From Rhodanobacter sp. C03 (GTDB lineage Bacteria; Pseudomonadota; Gammaproteobacteria; Xanthomonadales; Rhodanobacteraceae): a DNA stretch of 64,000 nt. This document shows, piece by piece, positions 16,730 to 24,322 of this stretch. A program made the translations under genes and the position numbers. The DNA is taken from contig NZ_MUNT01000006.1 of NCBI RefSeq assembly GCF_002001175.1, positions 434,001-498,000 on the forward strand, read 5' to 3'. The stretch's first letter is position 1, and every line of letters starts with the position of its first letter. The notes under the pieces were generated by a model. It was given only the letters and a program-made list of their open reading frames with translations. It ran no database searches and had not been told where the DNA came from.

Positions 16730-17128
16730 ATGACCCACTCAGATCGCAGGTCGGTGATCGAATTGAACAGCCCCTTCACTTTCGAGAAAACGGTGAATCG
16801 ACTGTCAGTAGCGATTTCGAACGCGGGTATGAAGCTGTTCGCCCTCATCGATCATGCCGCGAACGCGCGCGATGTGGGACTCAGCATGCCCGCCACGGTC
16901 ATTCTTATCTATGGAAAAGCTGAAGGTGGAACGCCCGTCATGCTCGCCTCTCCGCAGAGCGCATTGGATTTGCCTCTGCACGTTCTTGTACGAGAAGACA
17001 TCGGCGGTCGAACCATCGTTTCTTTCCGAGACATCGTGCCGACGCTGGAAGCATCGGGCGTACCTGCTGCGCTTGCCAGTCGTCTGGGGCCAGCGCAGAA
17101 CCTTCTCTTGAAGGCGATCGAGCCATGA
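16730..17128 (+). CDS. DUF302-family protein
   Basis: The 132-residue protein carries the DUF302 pattern: FTFEKTVNRLSVAISNAGMKLFALIDHA near the start, TVILIYGKAEGGTPVM in the middle and a C-terminal PLHVLVRED region. DUF302 proteins are small alpha/beta folds found in many bacteria, sometimes fused to or beside sulfur or metal stress genes; their biochemistry is not settled. The ATG at 16730 is preceded by a GAGAGAG purine run. Its stop overlaps the start of the DUF305 gene (ATGA), so the two are coupled. Confidence 0.82.
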   Translation: MTHSDRRSVIELNSPFTFEKTVNRLSVAISNAGMKLFALIDHAANARDVGLSMPATVILIYGKAEGGTPVMLASPQSALDLPLHVLVREDIGGRTIVSFRDIVPTLEASGVPAALASRLGPAQNLLLKAIEP

Positions 17129-17550
17129 GTCCCAATTCATCGAGCAAGAAATTCCTGGTTGTATTGATGCTGGCCTTTCCGCTGGCGAGCGCTAACGCAT
17201 CTCATCCAGTCAATCAGACGTCGACGTTCCTGGCCGAAACATCAAAGGCGATGACGACCATGGATGCAGGCATGATGACCAAGCCCACCGGTGATGTAGA
17301 CAGGGACTTTGTGGCGATGATGGTGCCGCATCATCAAGGTGCGATCGACATGGCAGTGGCTGAATTGCGATTCGGGCACAACGAACAACTCAAGCGGATT
17401 GCGCAAGAGATCATCGTTGATCAGCTGCAGGAGATCGCGGCGATGCATATCGCTCTGGGCCAGCAATTGCCACCATCAATTCCTTCGCCCACCCAACCCG
17501 ATAGCCCCATGTCCGATCATTCCGGCATGCATGCCGAACAGGAGCGCTGA
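17125..17550 (+). CDS. DUF305-family exported protein
   Basis: The 141-residue protein has a signal peptide (about 1-26, ending near ANA) and the DUF305 core DRDFVAMMVPHHQGAIDMA, with the conserved His pair that likely binds metal. The second family region (IAQEIIVDQLQEIAAMH) follows. The C-terminus is Met, His and Ser rich (MSDHSGMHAE), as in copper-associated DUF305 proteins. It overlaps the DUF302 gene by four bases and precedes the YVTN propeller gene by one base, making a three-gene operon. Confidence 0.85.
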   Translation: MSPNSSSKKFLVVLMLAFPLASANASHPVNQTSTFLAETSKAMTTMDAGMMTKPTGDVDRDFVAMMVPHHQGAIDMAVAELRFGHNEQLKRIAQEIIVDQLQEIAAMHIALGQQLPPSIPSPTQPDSPMSDHSGMHAEQER

Positions 17551-17551
17551 T

Positions 17552-18997
17552 ATGCACCGCAACTTTTGCCATGCCGCGATACTGGCCTGCTGTATTTCAT
17601 CAAGCGCATGGGCTGGTCTGGCGCCAAGCGCATCGGCATCACCGGACATCGCTATTAGCCACCGCGACCGCGTCTACGCCGCCGAACAATTTTCCAACAC
17701 GGTGTCGGTCACCGATCCGGCGGACAACAAACTACTCGGGGTGATCCGACTGGGTGATCCGCAGCCTGGCAATTTCAGTCCGCTCTACAGAGGACAGGTG
17801 CTTGTGCACGGCATGGGTTTCTCGCCTGACCACAAAACACTTGTGGTCGTTTCGATTGGCTCGAACTCAATCACCTTCATCGATACCGCGACGAACGCGG
17901 TAAAGCACACGACGTACATTGGTCGATCGCCGCACGAAGCATTTTTCACTCCCGACGGAAAGGAGGTCTGGGCGACCGTCCGCGGCGAGGATTATGTCTC
18001 GGTGATCGATCCAGTGACCTATCGGGAAACCGCGAGGATCAAAACTCCCGGTGGCCCTGGCATGACGATCTTTTCGCCGGATGGGCGCTACGGCTACATC
18101 TGCTCTTCGTTCAACCCTACGACAGTCGTCGTCACCGTTGACGACCACAAGATCGTTGGTAGGATCGCTCAGCCCAGCCCTTTCTGCCCCAACATTGCTG
18201 CGTCGCCAGATGGCAAGCAGGTTTGGTTTACCCTTAAGGACGTAGGCAAGGTCGTCGCCTTCTCAGCCAAACCACCTTTCACTGTCCTCAAGATCCTCGA
18301 TACAGGTCCGATCACCAACCACGTCAACTTTGTCCACAACGCTCGCGGCCAGTTCGCCTACGTGACCGTCGGCGGACTGAATGAAGTACAGGTCTTCAGA
18401 ACAAGCGATTTCGCAAAGGTCGCCACTATTCCGGTGGGCAAGCTTCCCCACGGCATCTGGCCATCGGGCGACGGAACCCGGATCTATGTCGGCCTTGAAA
18501 ATGACGACAAACTGACGGCCATAGATACCATCACCAATGCAGTCGTCGCGACAATACCCATCGGTCAAGCGCCACAGGCTCTAGTCTATGTACCGGGCGC
18601 TGTATCGTCAGGCGACGGAACGCAGGGACTTCAACCACTCGGGCTAAGCGGCGAGGCTGCGCATTTGGTCCTGTCATCGCCTGCCAGTCCGCATGGCCCG
18701 ACGACCAGCGTCAGCCTATTCGACCAAGGTTTAGTTCAAGTTTTGCAGGCATCCGTCGCGGGCCTAATGCCAAAGCAACCATACATCCTTGCTTTATCCT
18801 CAAAACCCAATGGTGGAGGCAGTCTGCAGCCGATAGCGGCTTTCATCACTAACCCGGCCGGATCCGCGATTGTCGACACCGTCGGCCCTATCCGGCGGGT
18901 CATCGAAGGAACTGATGCCTCCGCAACTAAATACCTAACTATTGCGGAGGGAACACCGGCGAAACCGGGAGCAATTGCGCAGACCCAACGACCATAA
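17552..18997 (+). CDS. Exported YVTN beta-propeller repeat protein
   Basis: The 481-residue protein starts with a signal peptide (about 1-22, ending SSAWA) and consists mainly of YVTN/cytochrome-d1-type propeller repeats, for example NSITFIDTATNAVKHTTYIG, YVSVIDPVTYRETARI and KLTAIDTITNAVVATIPIG. The C-terminal 130 residues form a separate beta-rich region. Such proteins sit outside the inner membrane and act as binding scaffolds. The ATG at 17552 has GGAG 8 bases upstream. As third gene after DUF302 and DUF305 it probably works with them; its partner is unknown. Confidence 0.82.
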   Translation: MHRNFCHAAILACCISSSAWAGLAPSASASPDIAISHRDRVYAAEQFSNTVSVTDPADNKLLGVIRLGDPQPGNFSPLYRGQVLVHGMGFSPDHKTLVVVSIGSNSITFIDTATNAVKHTTYIGRSPHEAFFTPDGKEVWATVRGEDYVSVIDPVTYRETARIKTPGGPGMTIFSPDGRYGYICSSFNPTTVVVTVDDHKIVGRIAQPSPFCPNIAASPDGKQVWFTLKDVGKVVAFSAKPPFTVLKILDTGPITNHVNFVHNARGQFAYVTVGGLNEVQVFRTSDFAKVATIPVGKLPHGIWPSGDGTRIYVGLENDDKLTAIDTITNAVVATIPIGQAPQALVYVPGAVSSGDGTQGLQPLGLSGEAAHLVLSSPASPHGPTTSVSLFDQGLVQVLQASVAGLMPKQPYILALSSKPNGGGSLQPIAAFITNPAGSAIVDTVGPIRRVIEGTDASATKYLTIAEGTPAKPGAIAQTQRP

Positions 18998-19675
18998 CTT
19001 GGAATCCCAAGAGGGCTCAGCGTGAAAATTCATGTACCAACGAGTGTGACTGACGATTAGTCACTGGGATTGCCATGCAGCCCGTGGCGTGATTGCGCGT
19101 GCGAGGCGTTGCAAGAAACACCTCGCAGTTACGACAACAATGCCCCTTCAAGTAGCCGCTGTCGCTACCCTACCTTCGATAACGCGCCCTTATCGCCTCG
19201 CCACAGTACAAATGGGGCCGTCAGGCCTCGGTCTGCGAACGCTGATCATGTCGTCCATTCGCTAGCCGAAGAGTCTGCGTAATCAGACACGTGTCTTGCC
19301 ATAATGTCTGGATTTGAGGGCCTCAAGCGATCGCAGTGGCGCAGCGCGCAATCGCGTTAATTGAACTTGACCAAATCCTGGAAGATCAGCTGAGCCCAAT
19401 TGGATCCGCGCGCCTGAACGAGCAAACCGCCCTCGGTGAGTTTGACGGGCGCAAAGCCGAGTTGTTCAACCAGCGTGTAGAAGTCCCTGTGTGAAACGAG
19501 ATGAATCAATAGCTTAAAGAAAGGGCAATTTCAGGTCGCTGATCACCTTTCACAGCAGCTGCTATCTCACTCAGCGCGCCCTCTCGTCACCGAGTAACCT
19601 CACGCAGCGTGGCAGCGAAGTAAGGCGGGATAGGATCGATTTGGTCTGTTCGTCATGTTAGGCGGGGTACTCATC
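18998..19675. other. Roughly 680-bp intergenic region with a decayed gene
   Basis: Apart from the minus-strand gene remnant at 19357-19605 I see no gene. A short inverted repeat TTGAG-GGC-CTCAA lies near 19313. The right end should hold the promoter of the cytochrome b gene. Confidence 0.4.
19357..19605 (-). pseudogene. Decayed gene remnant, family not recognised
   Basis: On the minus strand the last 45 or so codons read as convincing protein (HRDFYTLVEQLGFAPVKL, then GSNWAQLIFQDLVKFN and a TAA). Upstream, protein-like segments continue in other frames (ISDLKLPF; SEIAAAVKGDQRPEIALSL), separated by stops. This pattern suggests a gene broken by frameshifts. There is no start codon with a ribosome site. 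I could not identify the family. Confidence 0.35.
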
Positions 19676-20596
19676 GTGAATACGGAAAGTGTTGCTGTTG
19701 CGGAGATGGGCACGCCAGCACCTGGGTTGCTGGAGTCATCCCGGCGGCTGGTCTATCGGCATACGTTGCCGATCCGGATCATGCACTGGATCAATGTCAT
19801 CGCACTGTCGCTGATGCTGTTCAGCGGTTTGCAGATCTTCAATGCGCATCCAAGCCTTTACTGGGGCAACCGATCCGATAAAGGCAAGGAACTCCTGATC
19901 CTGGGCGCCCATCAGGATTCGGCAGGAAACCTTGTCGGCACCACCCGGATTGGCAGCCACGAATTCACCACCACTGGCGTGCTGGGCGTATCCAAGGGCA
20001 GCGATGGCACGCCCGAAGTACGCGGCTTTCCATCCTGGCTCACCGTACCGGGCCCTGGCTGGTTGGCGATGGGAAGGCGCTGGCACTTCTTTTTCGCCTG
20101 GGTGTTCGTACTAAACGGGCTTTGCTACGTCGGCTATTCCCTCGCCCGACGGCACCTGCAGCGCGACCTGTGGCCCACGCGTAGAGACTGGCGCGGCATC
20201 GGCCATTCGATCCTCGACCATATCCGCTTCAAGCATCCGCATGGCGAAGAGGCGCTGCGCTACAACATTCTGCAGCGACTTGCTTACCTGACGGTGATCT
20301 TCGTGTTCGGTGTCGGCATCGTGCTGATGGGCCTGGCGATGTCGCCGCGCATGGATGCGGTGCTCTCGCCCTTGGTCGAGGCCGTTGGCGGTCGTCAGTC
20401 CGCGCGGACCATCCATTTCGTCATCGCCTGGGCCTTCGTGGCCTTCGTATTGATCCATGTGTTCGAGGTGCTTATCAGCGGCGTATTCAATCAGCTGCGC
20501 GGCATGATCACCGGTTACTACAAGGTTGATACAGGCAAGGTCGATACCGTCAAACCCGACGAGACGATCTCTGCCGAGGAGCGTTCCCATGACTGA
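19676..20596 (+). CDS. Cytochrome b/b6-type membrane subunit of a molybdoenzyme
   Basis: The 306-residue protein has four membrane helices with histidines placed for two b hemes (TLPIRIMHWINVIALSLMLFSG; RWHFFFAWVFVL; TIHFVIAWAFVAFVLIHVFEV), in the style of Ni-Fe hydrogenase or formate dehydrogenase cytochrome b subunits. It would pass electrons between the quinone pool and the periplasmic molybdoenzyme encoded next, whose start overlaps its stop by 8 bases. The GTG at 19676 is favoured by GGCGGGG upstream; an ATG at 19655 without a ribosome site is the alternative. Confidence 0.82.
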   Translation: MNTESVAVAEMGTPAPGLLESSRRLVYRHTLPIRIMHWINVIALSLMLFSGLQIFNAHPSLYWGNRSDKGKELLILGAHQDSAGNLVGTTRIGSHEFTTTGVLGVSKGSDGTPEVRGFPSWLTVPGPGWLAMGRRWHFFFAWVFVLNGLCYVGYSLARRHLQRDLWPTRRDWRGIGHSILDHIRFKHPHGEEALRYNILQRLAYLTVIFVFGVGIVLMGLAMSPRMDAVLSPLVEAVGGRQSARTIHFVIAWAFVAFVLIHVFEVLISGVFNQLRGMITGYYKVDTGKVDTVKPDETISAEERSHD

Positions 20597-21344
20597 CCGC
20601 CGATCGTTCCTGCGCATCGCCATCATGGGCACAGCCAGCCTGATCGTCGCCGGCTGCGACCGCATTTCGCAAAGCAGCTGGGGTCCGAAGGTGCTGGACA
20701 AGGCCGAGGGGCTGAACCGCCGCGTGCAGGCGTTGCTCTCACCTTCAAGCGCCATGGCGAAGGAATACACCGAGGCCGATATCTCCTCCGTGTTTCATCC
20801 GAACGGCACCACGATGCCCAACACGCCGGCCTATCAGGCACTGATGGCGAACCAGTTCCGCGACTACAAGCTGCGGGTGGACGGCATGGTCAGCCGGCCA
20901 GCCATGCTGTCGATCGACGACCTGAAGAAAATCGATACACGCACGCAGATCACCCGGCATGATTGCGTAGAGGGCTGGAGCGCCATCGGCAAGTGGCAAG
21001 GCACCCTGCTCTCCGCCGTACTCGACCACGTCGGGGCTGATCCGCAGGCGCGCTTCGTTGTTTTCCACTGCTTCGATGACATGGACGTGAACACGCCTTA
21101 TTACGAGAGCGTGGATATCGGCGAGGCGAGGCATCCGCAAACGTTGCTGGCATTCGCTCTGAATGACAAACCGCTGCCCGTGCCGAACGGCGCGCCCTTG
21201 CGCCTGCGCGTGGGTCGGCAACTTGGCTACAAGCAGGCGAAATACGTGAGCCGCATCGAGGTAGTCAAATCCTTTGACGCGATCGGCGGCGGCAAGGGTG
21301 GCTACTGGGAAGACCAGGGTTACGAGTGGTACGCGGGCATCTGA
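20589..21344 (+). CDS. Exported sulfite-oxidase-fold molybdopterin oxidoreductase (YedY/MsrP-like)
   Basis: The 251-residue protein has a twin-arginine motif (DRRSFLRIAIMG) followed by the lipobox-like VAGC, so it is likely Tat-exported and perhaps lipid-anchored. The oxidoreductase molybdopterin-binding domain (about 95-240) contains RHDCVEGWS, whose Cys is the expected molybdenum ligand, and the GAPLRLRVGRQLGYKQAKYV segment typical of the fold. It overlaps the cytochrome b gene and they form a two-subunit oxidoreductase, comparable in layout to MsrPQ but with a different cytochrome. The substrate is unknown. Confidence 0.85.
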   Translation: MTDRRSFLRIAIMGTASLIVAGCDRISQSSWGPKVLDKAEGLNRRVQALLSPSSAMAKEYTEADISSVFHPNGTTMPNTPAYQALMANQFRDYKLRVDGMVSRPAMLSIDDLKKIDTRTQITRHDCVEGWSAIGKWQGTLLSAVLDHVGADPQARFVVFHCFDDMDVNTPYYESVDIGEARHPQTLLAFALNDKPLPVPNGAPLRLRVGRQLGYKQAKYVSRIEVVKSFDAIGGGKGGYWEDQGYEWYAGI

Positions 21345-21390
21345 TCGGGCATGCGCAACACGGCAGCGTGTGTCCCATGTCCATGCGTGC

Positions 21391-21960
21391 TTATTTGCCG
21401 CGACTGGCGTCGCCATGCGATGACGAACGATCTGGCGTAGAGCCATCGACCACGTCGATGGTCTCCACTTCACGCACCCAACGGGCCGGCCGCTTGTCCC
21501 CTGTTACAACAAGCCGCAAGGGGCCGTCCTTGCCGGGTAGCGGATGGCCGTCCTGCCTGTCGACCACGAGCACGTTGCGATCCCCGAAGGCCGCATCCAG
21601 CTCGGTCAGACTGAAGACCACCTGGTAGCCATCGGCGGCGGTGACGCGAACGAACTTGGTCATCTCGCGTCCACGCAATTGCTTGTCCAGCGGTGCGCCC
21701 GCGCGCCGCAGTAGCTCGACCAGTGCCACGCCTTCCCAAAGGCTTTGCTTCTCGTCATGCGCACCAGCCGTGATGCTGCTGCGTGGCAGACTCGCCAGAT
21801 CACTTTCGTTGAACGTGCGGGCCTCCTTGCCAGCTACCCGAACCTGGACAGATCCCGCGCTCGATGGACCTGCGGGCAGTTGCGCTCCCCGCACGGGAAG
21901 CAAGAGCGTTGACGCCAGACACAGAGCGATACCGAACTTCATCAAGGAGGTCTTCAGCAT
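21391..21960 (-). CDS. Exported sulfite-oxidase-fold protein lacking the Mo-ligand cysteine
   Basis: The 189-residue protein has a signal peptide (about 1-26, ending VRGA) and then a domain resembling the molybdopterin-binding sulfite-oxidase fold. Recognisable parts are LWEGVALVELLRRAGAPL, VTAADGYQVVFSLTELD and GPLRLVVTGDKRPARWVREVETI. The mature protein has no cysteine, so the usual Mo thiolate ligand is missing. It may bind the cofactor weakly, or have become a carrier or structural protein. It converges on the molybdoenzyme at 20589. The ATG at 21960 is taken because the signal peptide starts there. Confidence 0.7.
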   Translation of the reverse strand: MLKTSLMKFGIALCLASTLLLPVRGAQLPAGPSSAGSVQVRVAGKEARTFNESDLASLPRSSITAGAHDEKQSLWEGVALVELLRRAGAPLDKQLRGREMTKFVRVTAADGYQVVFSLTELDAAFGDRNVLVVDRQDGHPLPGKDGPLRLVVTGDKRPARWVREVETIDVVDGSTPDRSSSHGDASRGK

Positions 21961-22137
21961 GGGATTCGCTCGAGTTTGGTCATTGGGCGTTGATGTGGGT
22001 CGCACTGTGCATGCCGACTATATATCGCTCATGACCATCTAGAGGAGTCGATACAGAAGACATTCGAGCACTCCGCCTCTGCCCGCAGCAAGCTGGCAAG
22101 GACGGATCGCGTGGGCTGCCTCAAACTCCGCTGCACA

Positions 22138-22842
22138 TCACATGGGAGGCACGGTGCCATCGAGGCCGACAGCCACGATCCTGGCGTTCACCGGATTGCC
22201 AGGCAGGCCCGCTACGAAGACGTGCGCGCCCTTGACGATCGCGCTCTTGTCAGCGGGTTTGAAGGTCACCACAGGCACGTTGGCCGGCACATCGATGGTC
22301 TTCTCGCCCTTTCCATAATCCACCACCAGCGAGCGATCACTGTTGCCGGACGCGCTCTTCACGGTACCGTTGGTCATCGCCGATGCCATCGGCATCGCGT
22401 GATTCATCTTCTTGACGGTGCCGTTCGTCATGGCTGAAGACATCATGCTGCCGTTGGTCATTGCCGAAGCGTTGCCGCCTTTGGCCGGGAGATCCCAGGC
22501 ATAGTCGCCCAAGCCTGAGCCTTTCATCGCCGGTGGAAATACCACCACTTCAAGCGCACGCGAGCTACTGCCATCGGGCACGTTGGCCGAACCGATAAAC
22601 GAGCCTGGCGTGATCTGGTCGAGGCTGCTCGGCACCACGCCGGTAATACGCGTGTCGGCTGCGATGACGATGGTTCTGGAGCCGGCATCGGTCTGCATCG
22701 TAAAGCCGGTAGCCGTCACGTCGGTGACAGTACCGCGCACATGCACGGGTTGATCAGCGGCTATCGCAGACATGGCCATTGCCGAGATCGCAACAGTCAT
22801 GGCGGCGAGCAGCCCTTTTCGATGGAGATAGCGGATTTTCAT
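22138..22842 (-). CDS. Exported DUF5666-like protein with SAMTNG repeats
   Basis: The 234-residue protein has a signal peptide (about 1-26, ending SAIAA), a beta-barrel domain of DUF5666 style (VRGTVTDVTATGFTMQT, then GSFIGSANVPDGSS) and a second half of the same style (ALEVVVFPPAMKG; KSAIVKGAHVFVAGL). Between them lies a low-complexity linker in which SAMTNG occurs three times within about 40 residues. The start at 22842 places AAAGG 8 bases upstream; another ATG is two codons earlier. The function is unknown. It is transcribed in the same direction as the cytochrome c operon and lies 175 bp behind it. Confidence 0.7.
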   Translation of the reverse strand: MKIRYLHRKGLLAAMTVAISAMAMSAIAADQPVHVRGTVTDVTATGFTMQTDAGSRTIVIAADTRITGVVPSSLDQITPGSFIGSANVPDGSSSRALEVVVFPPAMKGSGLGDYAWDLPAKGGNASAMTNGSMMSSAMTNGTVKKMNHAMPMASAMTNGTVKSASGNSDRSLVVDYGKGEKTIDVPANVPVVTFKPADKSAIVKGAHVFVAGLPGNPVNARIVAVGLDGTVPPM

Positions 22843-23017
22843 GAGCATGACCTTTCTTGGGTTGGGGAGCGAATAAGCCGATGATCCTGACCTTTCGCTG
22901 TGACATGCCCCATCGTTACTCCCCCCACGTTCGATCTGCATGAATCGAAACAACGCGCACCCTCTGATGCCTCGTGCCATCTCCTGTTTGTATCGACGCC
23001 ATGTCGGCATGTGCGAT

Positions 23018-24322
23018 CTAGAGCTTTCGGCTTTGCGCAACAGCGTCTGGCGTGAGCGTCCCTTGCTTGCTCCCGAAGTGTGCGATGACATAGTTTGCCA
23101 GTGCCGCTACCTCAGTGTCCGAGTAAGCACGTCCGAAGGCTGGCATGAAGACATCGTGTCCATCGAGGCGCATCTTGGAGCCGTGCAAGATGACCTGGGT
23201 GACATTGGCACCGTTGATGTCATTCACGCCACGCGTAGCCAGCAACGAAGCGTACGGTGTCTCCTGTCCTTTGCCGTTCCATTGATGACAGCTTGCGCAG
23301 GCGCTCTCGAAGAGTTTGAGCCCCGCGCTGTTTGAATCGGCGCTATCTCCGCCGGGAGCTGTGTCGCTGGAGGCCAGCGCGGGAGCCGCTTTCGCATCGA
23401 TCGTGATCGGGTTCTTCCCTTCCCGTGCGGGAACGCTGCGCAGATAGGTCACCAGGGCAGTCGTGTCTTCGGGCTTCAGGTACTGAAGGCTGTTATCAAC
23501 AGCCTCGCCCATCGGTCCGGAGGCGGAGCCACGGCCATCCGCGTGCCCGGTGGATAGATAGCTGGCGATCTCGCCATCACTCCATGCACCTATGCCGTGC
23601 GCCGTATCCGATGTGATGTTGTAGGCGCGCCAGCCCTGCAATACCTCACCAGCCAGTTCGTTACCGTGCTCCAGGCCGAAGCCCACATTGCGCGGGGTGT
23701 GGCATTCTGCGCAATGCCCCAGAGCGCCAGCCAGATAGGCGCCGCTGTTCCATTGCGGTGATTTCGATGCATCGGCGGCGAAGCGCTGGCTCTTGAAGAA
23801 CGCCGCATTCCAGAAGCCCATCGCCCATCGCTGGTTGAAAGGAAAACCGAGATCATTGGGTTTGTCCGACTGCGAAATCTTCGGCAGGCTGAAGAGATAG
23901 GCCTTGATCGCGAGGACATCGCTGCGGCTCAGCTGCGTGTACGAGGTATAGGGAAACGCTGGGTAAAGTCGCTTGCCATCCTTGCGGATACCTTCGCGTA
24001 CCGCATGAACGAAATCATCATCGCTCCAGCTGCCGATGCCGGTTTGCGCATCGGCCGTGATGTTCGACGAATAAATCGTGCCGAACGGCAGACGGAACGG
24101 GACACCACCAGCAAACGGCTTACCTGAGCCAGGCACGGTATGACAGGCGGTGCAGTCGGCAGCCTTGGAGAGATATTCGCCGCGCGCGAGCACATCAGCG
24201 GTGGCGGGAGCACCGGCAATAGCCGGTGCTGTGCCGTCGGAGTTGTCGGTGCGATTCAGCGCGAAATACGCCACGGTGCCGAGAACCAGCACGAAGACCA
24301 CGATGATGAGGAAGCGTTTCAT
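23018..24322 (-). CDS. Membrane-anchored triheme cytochrome c subunit
   Basis: The 434-residue protein has an N-terminal membrane anchor (about 3-22) and three c-type heme motifs: CTACH (57-61), CAECH (204-208) and CASCH (342-346). Three cytochrome c domains in one chain is the usual electron-accepting subunit of periplasmic aldehyde or alcohol dehydrogenases. Its start overlaps the stop of the molybdopterin subunit gene, so it takes electrons from that enzyme and passes them to the respiratory chain. Confidence 0.9.
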   Translation of the reverse strand: MKRFLIIVVFVLVLGTVAYFALNRTDNSDGTAPAIAGAPATADVLARGEYLSKAADCTACHTVPGSGKPFAGGVPFRLPFGTIYSSNITADAQTGIGSWSDDDFVHAVREGIRKDGKRLYPAFPYTSYTQLSRSDVLAIKAYLFSLPKISQSDKPNDLGFPFNQRWAMGFWNAAFFKSQRFAADASKSPQWNSGAYLAGALGHCAECHTPRNVGFGLEHGNELAGEVLQGWRAYNITSDTAHGIGAWSDGEIASYLSTGHADGRGSASGPMGEAVDNSLQYLKPEDTTALVTYLRSVPAREGKNPITIDAKAAPALASSDTAPGGDSADSNSAGLKLFESACASCHQWNGKGQETPYASLLATRGVNDINGANVTQVILHGSKMRLDGHDVFMPAFGRAYSDTEVAALANYVIAHFGSKQGTLTPDAVAQSRKL

